A stretch of DNA of 64,000 bases from DASPHG01 sp963748315 (GCA_963748315.1 CAVVIK010000005.1:434001-498000), one strand, 5' to 3'. Positions 29,014-37,882 are shown, numbered from the stretch's first letter. Made by a program: numbers and translations. The notes: generated from the sequence alone by a model not told the origin.

Positions 29014-30414
29014 TCAGAGGTAGCCGAGCGTCCGCATCTGCTCCTCGATGCGGGCGAGCTCCTCGGCGGACACCGAATCGGCGCTTCCGTCCGCCGCAGC
29101 CGCCGGGACAGCGGGGCCCGAAGACTGACTCTCGATCGCCGCGACGAGGTCGCTCGGAGCCTCCTCGCGCGTGACGGGCCGCGGCTGCGTCTCGAGCGGA
29201 TCCGCGCCGAGATCGAACAGCTGGAGCTCCCCGTCCCGACGCAGCAACTTGGTTCCGTCGCGGACGGCGACGTCGAGCGTCATCGACAGGTTCGCCAGGG
29301 CCTCCTCGCCCGCTCCCCACCGCTCGACCATCTCGCCCTTGCGCGGGTCGTCGTCCTCACCAGGCGAGTCGAACTGCGCCACCGCGACCTCGACCGGGTC
29401 GCGCGGCCACGGGTGCTCCTCGAGCCCGACCGCCTCCGCGATGACCCGTGGCAGCTCGATCAGGCTCTTCATCTCGCCCGGCGCGCCTGGCCCGCTCGCG
29501 ATGAAGGGCACGTGCAGGAGGCGCTCGTCGAGCGAGAAGGCGTGCCCGAGCAGGTCCCCCTCGCCGAAGTTCTCACCGTGATCAGACGTGACGATGACGA
29601 GCGTGTCGTCGAGCTGCCCGGCGTCGTCCAGAGCCGTCAGCGTGTCCGCGATCCAGGCGTCCAGCTGCCGGATTGAGCGGTCGTAGAGCTGCCGCATCCG
29701 TTCGAGCGCCTCATCCGGGATGTCGAGCTCGCTGACGCACACGCGCCATATCTCCAGGACGGTGAGGTGCCGGCGCGCCTCCTCCGCCGCGCGGACGCGG
29801 TCGAGCACGGACAGGTCGTTGAACGGCTTGGGCGGCAGGTACGGGGAGTGGCACTCGATCAGGTTCACGAACCAGAAGTTCGGGCGATCGTCGCGTTCCG
29901 TGAACCACTGCCGCAGCACCTGTCCGGCCGCGGCGGCGCCGTCGTCGCTGCGGGCGCGCGCGGCGTCGAGCGCCCAGCCAAGCCGCGGCTTCCTCTTCGA
30001 AGACACCATGCTCCCCCTCCGGCTCGGCGTCACGTCCCGGAACTCGTCGAAGCCGGTCCCGTAGCCGCTCGCGTTCGAGACCCAGATGTTCGAGCTGACG
30101 CCGCGTGTGTGGAAGCCGGCTCGCCGCAGCACCTCCGACAGGAACCGGTCCGAGAGCGACTCCAAGACCGGCCGACAGCTCATCGGCGTCTCGCCCGGCG
30201 CCTGGCTCACACCGGATGCGCGCGGCATGAGGCCGGTGAACATGGCGGCGTGCGACGGCATCGTCCAGCACGCCGTCGCGTGCACGTCCGGATGTGCCTT
30301 GCCGCGTGCCGCGAACTGCGCCAGCGCCGGCGTCGTACCGGATGCCGCGCCGTAGGGCTCGAACGCGTCGGCACGTGCAGTGTCGAGCACGATCAAGAGG
30401 ACATTGGGCGGCAC
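29014..30414 (-). CDS. alkaline-phosphatase-superfamily protein, sulfatase-like with Thr at nucleophile position
   Basis: 466 residues. The sulfatase-fold start is NVLLIVLDTARADAF, with later metal motifs IVTSDHGENFGEG and GHAFSLDERLLHVPF. At the position of the formylglycine Cys/Ser it reads WTMPSHAAMFTG, that is T-x-P-S-H instead of C-x-P-S-R. A Thr nucleophile is known in phosphoethanolamine and lipoteichoic-acid transferases of this superfamily. It is thus probably not a formylglycine sulfatase. No signal peptide or membrane segment. Its GTG start is 26 bases from that of a divergent homologue. Confidence 0.8.
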   Translation of the reverse strand: MPPNVLLIVLDTARADAFEPYGAASGTTPALAQFAARGKAHPDVHATACWTMPSHAAMFTGLMPRASGVSQAPGETPMSCRPVLESLSDRFLSEVLRRAGFHTRGVSSNIWVSNASGYGTGFDEFRDVTPSRRGSMVSSKRKPRLGWALDAARARSDDGAAAAGQVLRQWFTERDDRPNFWFVNLIECHSPYLPPKPFNDLSVLDRVRAAEEARRHLTVLEIWRVCVSELDIPDEALERMRQLYDRSIRQLDAWIADTLTALDDAGQLDDTLVIVTSDHGENFGEGDLLGHAFSLDERLLHVPFIASGPGAPGEMKSLIELPRVIAEAVGLEEHPWPRDPVEVAVAQFDSPGEDDDPRKGEMVERWGAGEEALANLSMTLDVAVRDGTKLLRRDGELQLFDLGADPLETQPRPVTREEAPSDLVAAIESQSSGPAVPAAAADGSADSVSAEELARIEEQMRTLGYL

Positions 30415-30421
30415 GGGCGCA

Positions 30422-30431
30422 AGGATAAGCT
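30422..30431. promoter_or_regulatory. bidirectional -10 decamer AGGATAAGCT
   Basis: One decamer offers TAAGCT to the plus strand (nine bases before GTG at 30441) and TATCCT to the minus strand (seven bases before GTG at 30414). There is no room for ribosome sites, so leaderless transcripts on both sides are expected. Confidence 0.5.
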
Positions 30432-30440
30432 GAATCGCGA

Positions 30441-31262
30441 GTGCGGAATCTCGTCTTCATCACGCTCGACAGCTGCCGCTACGACTCGTGGACAGCCGCC
30501 GAGCCGAAGACCCTCGCCCGCATGGGCCCGGTCGAACGCAGGTACTCGTTCGCGACCTGGACGGCGCCCTCTCACTACAACCTTCTGACAGGGCTGCTCC
30601 CGCACACGAGCCCGCCGCACGTCTTCGCGTCCGAGTACTACAAGGAGGACTTCCTCCGCTACAGCGAGCGCCTCGGCGTCGAAGGCATCGAGTTCAAGCG
30701 CTTCCTGCCGCACCTGTGGCTGCCGACGTTCCTGAAGGAGATCGGCTACCGGACACACGGGATGGTGTCGCTGCCGGTGCTCAACCCGCTCACCGGGATC
30801 AACCGCTCGTTCGACACGTTCGAGCTGATGCCGAGCCACAACGACATGGCGGCGATGGTCGACGCCATGCACTTCGACGGCGACAAGCCGGCCTTCTACA
30901 TGCTCAACGTCGGCGAGACGCACTACCCGTACGCGCTGCCGCACGAGGACCCGAAGGACTGGCCGCGGATCTCGGGCGTGCACGGCGTCTTCAAGCACAT
31001 GGGCGACCCCGGTGCCGACGCGCCGGAGCAGTTCTTCGACCAGGAGCAGCTCGACGCGCTGCGCCAGCGCCAGATCGACGCCGTCACCTACCTCGACGAG
31101 AACGTCTTCCCGCGCCTGTTCGAGAAGCTGCCGGCCGACACCTGGCTCGTCGTCACCGCCGACCACGGCGAGCTCTTCGGCGAGGAGGGCTACTTCGGGC
31201 ACGGCCCGGTCCAGCACCCCAAGGTCACCGAGGTGCCGTTCGTCGAGGGCCTCGCGCCCTAG
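30441..31262 (+). CDS. short alkaline-phosphatase-superfamily (sulfatase-like) protein
   Basis: 273 residues. The N-terminal strand and metal Asp are in NLVFITLDSCRYDSW; the nucleophile region is FATWTAPSHYNLLTG (Thr again, with His in place of Arg). The late metal site is WLVVTADHGELFGEEGYFGHG. It is cytosolic by sequence. It is a distant, shorter relative of the divergent gene. The shared cluster suggests action on a glycan or phospho-polymer, but the substrate is unknown. Its TAG stop shares the bases CTAG with the convergent gene. Confidence 0.75.
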   Translation: MRNLVFITLDSCRYDSWTAAEPKTLARMGPVERRYSFATWTAPSHYNLLTGLLPHTSPPHVFASEYYKEDFLRYSERLGVEGIEFKRFLPHLWLPTFLKEIGYRTHGMVSLPVLNPLTGINRSFDTFELMPSHNDMAAMVDAMHFDGDKPAFYMLNVGETHYPYALPHEDPKDWPRISGVHGVFKHMGDPGADAPEQFFDQEQLDALRQRQIDAVTYLDENVFPRLFEKLPADTWLVVTADHGELFGEEGYFGHGPVQHPKVTEVPFVEGLAP

Positions 31263-31672
31263 TCCTTCAGTGCGTCCTCGCGATCGAGGTTGAACTCGAG
31301 CTCGACGACCTGGTCACCTTCGAAGCGGAAGACAGCGGCCGCCTCGTGCTCCATCTCGACGCCGTCGCGCTTCGTTACTCCGTGGAGGCGCGTGAACATC
31401 ACCACGCGGTCACCCCGCTCGAACACCTCGTCGAAGTAGATGCGGAAGCTCTCCCAGGGCTCGAGCCATCCCGTCCAACCCTGGCGGAACCCCTGGGGCC
31501 CCGCCGTGTTGATCTCGGCGCTCGCGCTGGGCGCGACGAACCGCACCACTGCGTCCTCCGCGATGAGGTCGCCGCTCTCGATACCGCTGCCACCGGGGCT
31601 CAAGAGCTGCACGAAGTCAGCTCCGTCCGGCGGCATGACCGCCCGCACGCGCTCGACGCGGCTCCCGCTCAT
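31259..31672 (-). CDS. SnoaL/NTF2-like protein
   Basis: 137 residues. The pattern LIAEDAVVRFVAP...GPQGFRQGWTGWLEPWESFRIYFDEVFERGDRVVMF..EAAAVFRFEGDQVVELEF is typical of SnoaL-like steroid-isomerase folds. No sure catalytic residues, and no partner gene in operon. The stop overlaps the convergent stop by four bases. Confidence 0.75.
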   Translation of the reverse strand: MSGSRVERVRAVMPPDGADFVQLLSPGGSGIESGDLIAEDAVVRFVAPSASAEINTAGPQGFRQGWTGWLEPWESFRIYFDEVFERGDRVVMFTRLHGVTKRDGVEMEHEAAAVFRFEGDQVVELEFNLDREDALKD

Positions 31673-31716
31673 GGCACTCAGTATCGCCCCCTTTTCCGTC
31701 CTGATGCGCCCCTACC

Positions 31717-32133
31717 GTGGGGGTCGATCCGCGTATGCGATCGGCCGCCCGCCAGCTCGCACGGCTCGTCCCCGTGCCCCGGAGTGTCAAGCCTCGCCTG
31801 CTCGACCTGTCCGAGTGCCCGCACTGCGCGTCTCCGTACGTCCAGCCGACGGACGGCAAGGCGCTGCCGGACGGGAAGGTGTCGCTCACCCTGCGCTGCC
31901 CCGACTGCGACGCCTGGATGACCGGCACGTTCTCGGCCGACCGGGTGCGCGAGCTCGACCGCCAGCTGTCGCTCGGCCGGTCCGCGCTGCGGGAGTGCTA
32001 CGAGCGCGCCGTCCGCGTGAACATGGCGTGCGAGCTGCACGCCCTCGAGGCCGGCTTCGAGCGCGACCTGATCGGGCCCGACGACTTCAGTCGCGGCTCA
32101 GATGCCGCTCGTACCAGGTCCACGTCTCGCTGA
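31717..32133 (+). CDS. small zinc-ribbon-like protein of unknown function
   Basis: 138 residues. Two CxxC pairs (ECPHCASPY and RCPDCDAW) 34 residues apart could form a zinc ribbon, followed by a helical half with FSADRVRELDRQLSLGRSALRECYERAVRVNMACELHALEAG. GTG at 31717 or ATG at 31735 could start it. The 3' end overlaps the convergent rfbG gene by 47 bases. A real gene by frame and motif, function not known. Confidence 0.65.
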   Translation: MGVDPRMRSAARQLARLVPVPRSVKPRLLDLSECPHCASPYVQPTDGKALPDGKVSLTLRCPDCDAWMTGTFSADRVRELDRQLSLGRSALRECYERAVRVNMACELHALEAGFERDLIGPDDFSRGSDAARTRSTSR

Positions 32134-33073
32134 GCCCGTCGTCCAGCTCCCAGCGGGGCTCCCAGCCGAGCTCGTCGCGGATCCGGCTCGAGTCGAGGAA
32201 CTGGCGGTCGATCTCGCCGTGGGGTGTCCCCTCCCCCTGGATGTCCGGCTCGACGTCGCGGCCTGAGACGGCAATCAGGCGGCTGACGATCTCCTTTACC
32301 GAGTAGGGCCTCCCCGCCCCCGCGTTCCAGGCCCGCCCGTGCATCGCCGGGTCGTCCAGCGACTGCGCGATCGCCAGGTAGGCATCGACCGCGTCGGCCG
32401 CGTAGATGTAGTCGCGCTCGGGCGTTCCGTCGGAGCGGATCACGGGCTGGTCGCCGCGCACCAGCGCGCGCGCCGTGTCCGGGACGATGCGGCTGAAGTT
32501 GAAGTCGCCTCCGCCGTACACGTTCGCCAGTCGCGTGACCGCGACCGGCAGCCCGTACGTGACCGCGTAGGAGCGGGCGATCATGTCCGTGGCGGCCTTG
32601 GAGACGTCGTACGGATAGCGCGGCTGGAGCGCGAAGTCCTCGCTGTAGGGCAGGTCGTCGTGGCTGCCATAGGCCTTGTCGGAGGATGCGACCACGACGC
32701 GCTCGATCGCGTCCCCCACCACCCCGACCGCCCGGCACGCCTCGAGCAGCAGGTAGGTGCCGCGGATGTTCGTCTCGTAGGTCGAGAGCGGCGAGCGGTT
32801 GGCGGTGCCGACGATCGTCTGCGCGCCGAGGTGGAACACGGCCTTCACCTCGTACTCGTTCAGCGCGCGCACGAGCGACTCGTACTCGACGAGGTCCCCG
32901 AGGACCACGTCGCAGCGCTCCTCGAGCCCCTCGATCCCGAACCGCGACTCGGCGGGGATGTCGCGGCGCAGCACCACGACGCGCGCGCCCTCGTCCAGCA
33001 TGCGGCTGACGAGCCAGGAGCCGATGAAGCCCTGGGCGCCGGTGACCAGGATGGACTTGTCGCGCCAGCTCAC
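32087..33073 (-). CDS. rfbG: CDP-glucose 4,6-dehydratase
   Basis: 328-residue short-chain dehydrogenase/reductase. NAD motif GAQGFIGSWL, the SSDKAYG loop and the catalytic YxxxK in YPYDVSKAATDM. SSDKAYG with YPYDVSK favours the CDP-glucose branch over generic epimerases. It makes CDP-4-keto-6-deoxyglucose for deoxysugars. GTG overlaps the rfbF stop as GTGA. No rfbH or later 3,6-dideoxysugar gene is seen in the window. Confidence 0.85.
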   Translation of the reverse strand: MSWRDKSILVTGAQGFIGSWLVSRMLDEGARVVVLRRDIPAESRFGIEGLEERCDVVLGDLVEYESLVRALNEYEVKAVFHLGAQTIVGTANRSPLSTYETNIRGTYLLLEACRAVGVVGDAIERVVVASSDKAYGSHDDLPYSEDFALQPRYPYDVSKAATDMIARSYAVTYGLPVAVTRLANVYGGGDFNFSRIVPDTARALVRGDQPVIRSDGTPERDYIYAADAVDAYLAIAQSLDDPAMHGRAWNAGAGRPYSVKEIVSRLIAVSGRDVEPDIQGEGTPHGEIDRQFLDSSRIRDELGWEPRWELDDGLSETWTWYERHLSRD

Positions 33074-33774
33074 GTGTTGACGAGTGAACGCCAGGGAGCC
33101 TGGCCGCTCTCCCAAAGCTCGTTCAGCAGCAGGTTGTCCTTGTAGGTGTCCATGCAGTCCCAGAAGCCCTCGTGCTGGAACGCGTGCAACTCCCCCTCGC
33201 CCGCGAGCCGCTCGAGCGGCTCGCGCTCGAGGATGTCGTCGGGGCCGATCCGGTCGAGCGCCGCCGGCTCCATCACGAAGAAGCCCCCGTTCACCCAGCT
33301 CTCGAGCCGCGGCTTCTCGGTGAAGCCGTCGACGCGCCCGTCCGCAGCGATGTGAGCCACGCCCCACGGGTTCTGCGGCCTCACCACCGTGACCGTGGCG
33401 GCCCGCCCGTGCGCCCGGTGGAAGTCGACGAGCCGCGGCAGCTCGATGTCAGCCAGCCCGTCGGCGTAGGTCAGGCAGAACGTGCCCCCTTCCAGATGCT
33501 CGCGCGCGCGTGCGACGCGGCCGCCTGTCGGCGTCTCGAGCCCTGTGTCCACGCATGTCACGTTCCACGGGCAGGTCTGCGCGAACTCGCGAATGCGGTC
33601 GCCGCCGTAGCCCAGGAGCAGGACGAAGTCGGACATCCCCTGCGTCGCGTACAGGCACATCACGTGCCAGAGGATCGGCTTGCCGCCGATCTCGACGAGC
33701 GGCTTGGGCAACGTCTCGCCGGCCTCGCGCATGCGCGTGCCCTTTCCACCGCACAGGATCGCGACCGGGGCCAT
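33070..33774 (-). CDS. rfbF: glucose-1-phosphate cytidylyltransferase
   Basis: 234 residues. Nucleotidyltransferase signature AILCGGKGTRMREAGETLPKPLVEIGGKPILWH, then LTYADGLADIEL, VVRPQNPWGV and FWDCMDTYKDN, as in RfbF. Makes CDP-glucose from CTP and glucose 1-phosphate, feeding the adjacent dehydratase. ATG at 33772-33774, 26 bases after the methyltransferase stop. Confidence 0.93.
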   Translation of the reverse strand: MAPVAILCGGKGTRMREAGETLPKPLVEIGGKPILWHVMCLYATQGMSDFVLLLGYGGDRIREFAQTCPWNVTCVDTGLETPTGGRVARAREHLEGGTFCLTYADGLADIELPRLVDFHRAHGRAATVTVVRPQNPWGVAHIAADGRVDGFTEKPRLESWVNGGFFVMEPAALDRIGPDDILEREPLERLAGEGELHAFQHEGFWDCMDTYKDNLLLNELWESGQAPWRSLVNT

Positions 33775-33799
33775 GGCGCGGGAGCGTATCGGGAGCGCG

Positions 33800-34553
33800 C
33801 TACAGGTCCGGCAGCCCGCAGAGTGCCGAGTGGAGCACCCCGCGGCGGCTGCGGCGCGCCGGATGCCCGGCGCCGAGCGGGATCCGGTACCGCGCGTGCG
33901 CCGCCTTCGATCCGAAAGCCCGCGGAGTCGAGCATCGCCCGGTGCCCGGCGGCGTTCGGCACCCACCACTGGACCTTCTGGCCGCCGCGGAACCATCCCG
34001 TCGGGCGCTTCGGCGACAGCAGCGTGAGCTTGCCGTCGATCTGCTCGGCCGACATGAACACCCCTCCGCAAACGCCGCGGATCGCCTCGAGCGCCCGCAC
34101 CGGGTCGCGCAGGTGGAGCAGCAGGCTTCCGCACACGACGACGTCGAACCGGCCGTGCTGCTCCGGCGTCAGGTCGTAGACGCTCTGCTCGACCCGTCGC
34201 ACGGACGACCCGAGCGCCTCCTTCGCGATGTCGAAGCCGAGTCCCTTGCGCGTGCCCACGATCTCGGCGAGATGCGCCGGCCCGAGCGCACGCGTGCGGG
34301 CCGGCCAGTCCCACAGCGAGTGGTCCTCGATGTCGATCGCGACGACCTCGGCGGCGCCGCGCCGCTCGAGCTCGAATGCGAGAAAGCCGTCATATGTGCC
34401 GACGTCGAGGCAGCGCTTGCCCGCGACCTCGGGCCACGGCATGCGGTCGACGATCGGGCGCAGGTCGAACCAGCCCGGTGTGACCGCGTCCGGCCCGAGC
34501 TCGAGCGTGTGGTACCAGGCCGGGTTCTCGGCGATCTGTGCGCGGAGGTCCAA
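33800..34553 (-). CDS. CmoB-like class I methyltransferase, possibly sugar-modifying
   Basis: About 250 residues. NPAWYHTLELGPDAVTPGWFDLRPIVDRMPWP precedes the SAM motif KRCLDVGTYDGFLAFELERRGA. VCGSLLLHLRDPVRALE follows. The WYHTxxLxxxxxTPGWFD opening is shared with tRNA U34 carboxymethyltransferase-like proteins and with the paralogue at 50700. Placed beside CDP-deoxysugar genes it may methylate a sugar. A frameshift near 33890 separates the last 35 residues (ending LCGLPDL). TTG at 34551-34553 is the likely start. Confidence 0.75.
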
Positions 34554-34564
34554 GGCCGGCCAGG

Positions 34565-35647
34565 TTACGCGGGCCCGTGCGCGGCGGCTCGAACCAGCAG
34601 ATCCTCGTAGCGCGGGCCGATCACGTCCCAGTCCCACTGCCGGGCATGCGCGCGGCAGGCCTCACGCACGTCTCCGAGATCGAGCGTCTCCTCCAGCGCG
34701 CGCACCAGCGCGTCGACGTCGTCGGGGGCGAACAGCCTGCCCACCGCGGGCGTGACTATCTCCGGCGACGCGCCCGAGTCGGCCGCAACGACGGGCGTCC
34801 CTGCGGCGAGCGCCTCGGCCAGGACGAGCCCGAACGCCTCGTGGACGGCCGGGAGGGCGGCGACATGGGCGGCGGCGAGCGTCCGGGCAAGCGCGTCCGT
34901 GCGGTCGCCGTCGACCCACTCCGCGCCCTCAGGCAGGTCGAAGCGGAACCAGGGCTCGCGCCGGCCCGCGATCTGGAGCCGAACATCGGGACGGCTCCGC
35001 CGCAGAGTCGTGAACGCCTCGACGAGGAGCGGCAGGCGCTTGCGCGGGTCCGACGGGCTGCCGGCGTACACGATCGTGGGCTGCTCCGCCCGCTGCTCGT
35101 CGACCTCGAAATCGGCGCAGCGCACGCCGGGCGGGATCACCTCGGGGTCGCGCAGCAGGTAGCGGCGGAACGGCGCGGCCGCCGCCTCGCTCAGGACGCT
35201 GCACTCCGCCGCCTCGCGCGCGAGTGAGAGGTTCATCGGCAGCCGGTAGCGCCGGGCGACGAGATAGTTGCGAGTCGGGATCCCGAGCTTCGAGTAGACG
35301 ACGGGCGGCCCACCCGCCGCACGAGCCTGTTGCGCCGCCCACGCGCTGACCGGGAAGAACCCCTGCGCGACGTCGAAGTCTCCCTTTGCGACCCCGAGCA
35401 CCTGCGCCGGGACGGTGCCCAGGTAGTCCTCGTAGGCGCGGCGCTGCAGGATCCGGTCCGGAGGCCGCCAGGCCCGAACGACCCGGAACCCGTCCTCGTC
35501 CGCGATCGTCGCGCCGCTGCGATGAGTCGTCAGCACCGTCACCTCGTGACCGGCGCCCGTCAGCCACTCGGCGAGGTCATGGACGAGCCGCTCCGCCCCG
35601 CGGCGCACCTCGGGCCAGTACGTCGGGTGGAGCAGTGCGATGCGCAT
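34565..35647 (-). CDS. GT4-type glycosyltransferase
   Basis: 360 residues, GT-B fold. The N-terminal acceptor domain starts RIALLHPTYWPEVRRGAERLVHDLAEWL. The C-terminal donor domain has IVYAGSPSDPRKRLPLLVEAF and HEAFGLVLAEALAAGTPVVAADSGASPEIV (EX7E motif). A retaining sugar transferase; donor and acceptor unknown. The opening PEVRRG.ERLVHDLA is shared with the GT4 gene at 48579, indicating local duplication. Confidence 0.9.
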   Translation of the reverse strand: MRIALLHPTYWPEVRRGAERLVHDLAEWLTGAGHEVTVLTTHRSGATIADEDGFRVVRAWRPPDRILQRRAYEDYLGTVPAQVLGVAKGDFDVAQGFFPVSAWAAQQARAAGGPPVVYSKLGIPTRNYLVARRYRLPMNLSLAREAAECSVLSEAAAAPFRRYLLRDPEVIPPGVRCADFEVDEQRAEQPTIVYAGSPSDPRKRLPLLVEAFTTLRRSRPDVRLQIAGRREPWFRFDLPEGAEWVDGDRTDALARTLAAAHVAALPAVHEAFGLVLAEALAAGTPVVAADSGASPEIVTPAVGRLFAPDDVDALVRALEETLDLGDVREACRAHARQWDWDVIGPRYEDLLVRAAAHGPA

Positions 35648-36595
35648 CTAGATGATCGCGGCGCGATGCCGGATCGCGGACCGAACCGTGGACGCCACGC
35701 CGGCCAGATCCACGAGCGCGCGAGCGGGCGCGTCGATCGCCGCCCTCACGATGCCGCGCGGCGTCTTGCTGTACGACCGCACGTGCTGGTGCACGTAGGG
35801 GGCCATGGCCGCGAGGCCGATGCCACGACCGCGAGCGAGCGCGACCAGGCCGGCCGCCGCCAGCAGGACGCGCGGATGCCCGGCCTTCCAGAAGACGCCG
35901 AGCTCGAGCGCCTCGCGCTGGCGAGGATGCCTCGCGATGACGAGCGGGATCGTGTGCCAGCGGGCCTCGTCCCGAACCGCCTGCCACACGTGCCGAGAGT
36001 GGACCGCGTGCCACACGCGCGCGTCGTCGACGTAGACGCGCCTGGCTCCCGCCGCGACCGCGCGCAGCCCGAGGTCCGCGTCCTCGCCGCCGCCGTCGAA
36101 GCGCTCGTCGAACCCGCCCACGCGCTCGAAGAGCGCTTTCGGGTAGAGGATGTTGCAGGCCTCGAACCACGGGCTCGGCCCCACGATCGACTGCGACCGA
36201 GCAAGCCCGTGGAGTCGCTGCCGCTCGTCCGGGTCCGGCTCCGTGCGGCCTTGGAGGATGAAGTCACCGTGCTCATGGGCGGCCGTCTCGACCAGGCGCT
36301 CCAGCCAGTCGGGCGCCGGGCGGCAGTCGTCGTCGGTGAACGCGAGCAATGGCGCCCGGGCGACCCCCACGCCGCGGTTGCGAAGCACGGCCGGGCCCGC
36401 GGGCGCGCTGTCGATCACGGTTGCGTCGAGATCGCCCGCCGGCGACACCACGTCGCCCGCGGAATGGCCTCTGACAACGACGACCTCGTAGCGCTCGCGC
36501 GGAAGCGTCTGCCGCTGGAGCGCGTCCAGCAGGAAGGCGAGCCGCGTTTCGCGCACGCTCGCGACGACAACCGAGACCTCGGGTGTGCCGCTCAC
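35648..36595 (-). CDS. GT2-family glycosyltransferase
   Basis: 315 residues, GT-A fold: VSVVVASVRETRLAFLLDALQRQ, metal-binding AFTDDDCRPAPDWLE, FILQGRTEPDPDE, and GGFDERFDGGGEDADLGLRA with the catalytic ED. A C-terminal amphipathic or membrane-associated helical part follows (LLAAAGLVALARGRGIGLAAM). Stop and next start nearly touch, so it is co-transcribed with its neighbours. Close paralogue of the gene at 36600. Confidence 0.9.
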   Translation of the reverse strand: MSGTPEVSVVVASVRETRLAFLLDALQRQTLPRERYEVVVVRGHSAGDVVSPAGDLDATVIDSAPAGPAVLRNRGVGVARAPLLAFTDDDCRPAPDWLERLVETAAHEHGDFILQGRTEPDPDERQRLHGLARSQSIVGPSPWFEACNILYPKALFERVGGFDERFDGGGEDADLGLRAVAAGARRVYVDDARVWHAVHSRHVWQAVRDEARWHTIPLVIARHPRQREALELGVFWKAGHPRVLLAAAGLVALARGRGIGLAAMAPYVHQHVRSYSKTPRGIVRAAIDAPARALVDLAGVASTVRSAIRHRAAII

Positions 36596-36599
36596 GGCC

Positions 36600-37577
36600 T
36601 CAGAGCACCGCCACCCGGTGGCGCGCAGCCTCGGCAGCGGTCATGGCGACCTCCGCGCCGTCGACGAGCGCACGCGGCGGCAGGTCCGCGATCGCGCGCG
36701 CGAGCGCGCGCGGCGTCAGCGGATAGCCGCGCAGATGGTGCGCGAGGTACGGGCTGAGTGCGGCAGCCGCGAGCAGCGGATGCCGCCGCAGCGGCAGCGC
36801 CAGCACCGCGACCAACAAGGCCCAGTGCGCCCGGCGGCCGAACAGCCCCGCCTGGAGGGCCCGGCGCTGGACGGGGTGGCGCGCGAGTACGCGCGGCACG
36901 CTGCGCCAGCGGCGTGTGTCGCGCAGCGCCTTGCCCAGATGGCGCGAGTGGACCGCGTGCCGCACGACGGCGTTCGCCACGAAGCGCTCGTCCGCTCCGG
37001 CCGCGACCGCGCGCAGCCCCAGGTCGGTGTCCTCCCCGCCGATCGGATAGGCGCCGCCGTCGGGGCCGGCGAACTGCTCGTCGAAGCCCTCCAACCTTTC
37101 CAGCAGCCCGCGCGGATAGGCGATGTTGCAGGTCTCGTACCAGCCGCTGCGGGCGGGGATCGCCTGTGTCACCGCCAGACCGTGCAGGCGCTGGACCTCG
37201 TCCGGGTCGGGCTCGGTGCGCCCCTGGAGGATGAAGTCGCCGCCTTCGGCGCCGGCCGCCTCCACCAGCCGCTCGAGCCATTCCGGGACGGGCCGGCAGT
37301 CGTCATCCGTGAAGGCAACGAGCGGCGCCGTGGTCGCTCGCCATCCGACGTTGCGCTTGGCCGCCGGGCCCGCGTCCGCGGCGACGGACATGAAGCGCAC
37401 CGGCAGGTCGGCGGGAGCGAGCACGGTCGGGCCCGGCTGATCGCCGCGAACGACGACGATTTCGAACCGCTCGCGCGGCAACGTCTGGCGGGCGAGCGCC
37501 TCGAGCGCGAACGCCAGGCGCGTTTCCCGCGCGCTGGGGATCACGACCGCCACGTCCGGTGGGCCCGAGGGAGCCAT
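36600..37577 (-). CDS. GT2-family glycosyltransferase, paralogue of the adjacent gene
   Basis: 325 residues, same architecture: VAVVIPSARETRLAFALEALARQ, AFTDDDCRPVPEWLE, FILQGRTEPDPDEVQRLHGLA, and IGGEDTDLGLRA with the catalytic acid. Hydrophobic C-terminal third (WALLVAVLALPL). The strong similarity to 35648-36595 indicates tandem duplication. ATG at 37575-37577. Confidence 0.9.
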   Translation of the reverse strand: MAPSGPPDVAVVIPSARETRLAFALEALARQTLPRERFEIVVVRGDQPGPTVLAPADLPVRFMSVAADAGPAAKRNVGWRATTAPLVAFTDDDCRPVPEWLERLVEAAGAEGGDFILQGRTEPDPDEVQRLHGLAVTQAIPARSGWYETCNIAYPRGLLERLEGFDEQFAGPDGGAYPIGGEDTDLGLRAVAAGADERFVANAVVRHAVHSRHLGKALRDTRRWRSVPRVLARHPVQRRALQAGLFGRRAHWALLVAVLALPLRRHPLLAAAALSPYLAHHLRGYPLTPRALARAIADLPPRALVDGAEVAMTAAEAARHRVAVL

Positions 37578-37592
37578 CGGGCGAGGCGCGAC

Positions 37593-37871
37593 CTAGCTGC
37601 CGCCGGCTACCGCGGGGAGAATCGTCACCTCGTCGCCGTCCTCGACGGCCGTCTCCAGGCCCTCGAGGAAGCGGATGTCCTCGCCGCCGACGTAGACGTT
37701 CACGAAGCGGCGCAGATCGCCGTCCTCGGCGATCCGCTCGCGCAGGCCGTCGTAGCGCTCGTACAGGCCGTCGAGGACCTCGCCCACGGTGCCCGCGTCG
37801 TCGATCGTGGTCTCGGCCTCACCAGAGGTGACAGCGCGGAGCTGCGTCGGGATCTTGACGGTGATCGCCAC
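37593..37871 (-). CDS. cysO: CysO-like ubiquitin-fold sulfur carrier with extra C-terminal Ser
   Basis: 92 residues of the MoaD/ThiS fold. The end VTILPAVAGGS and RRFVNVYVGGEDIRF closely match what I recall of mycobacterial CysO, which ends in GG. Carriers of this family are adenylated and thiocarboxylated on the C-terminal Gly, then donate sulfide to a PLP enzyme. The extra Ser after GG would have to be removed by a JAMM-type peptidase first. GTG start 11 bases after the threonine-synthase-like gene and under the same SAM riboswitch, suggesting the two act together. Confidence 0.85.
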   Translation of the reverse strand: MAITVKIPTQLRAVTSGEAETTIDDAGTVGEVLDGLYERYDGLRERIAEDGDLRRFVNVYVGGEDIRFLEGLETAVEDGDEVTILPAVAGGS

Positions 37872-37882
37872 AACCCGGGATG

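Noticed and set aside
29014..31262. Both genes called as ordinary formylglycine sulfatases
   Set aside because: The Cys/Ser of C/S-x-P-S-R is Thr and the Arg is His in both; only the gene at 39318 has an intact motif.
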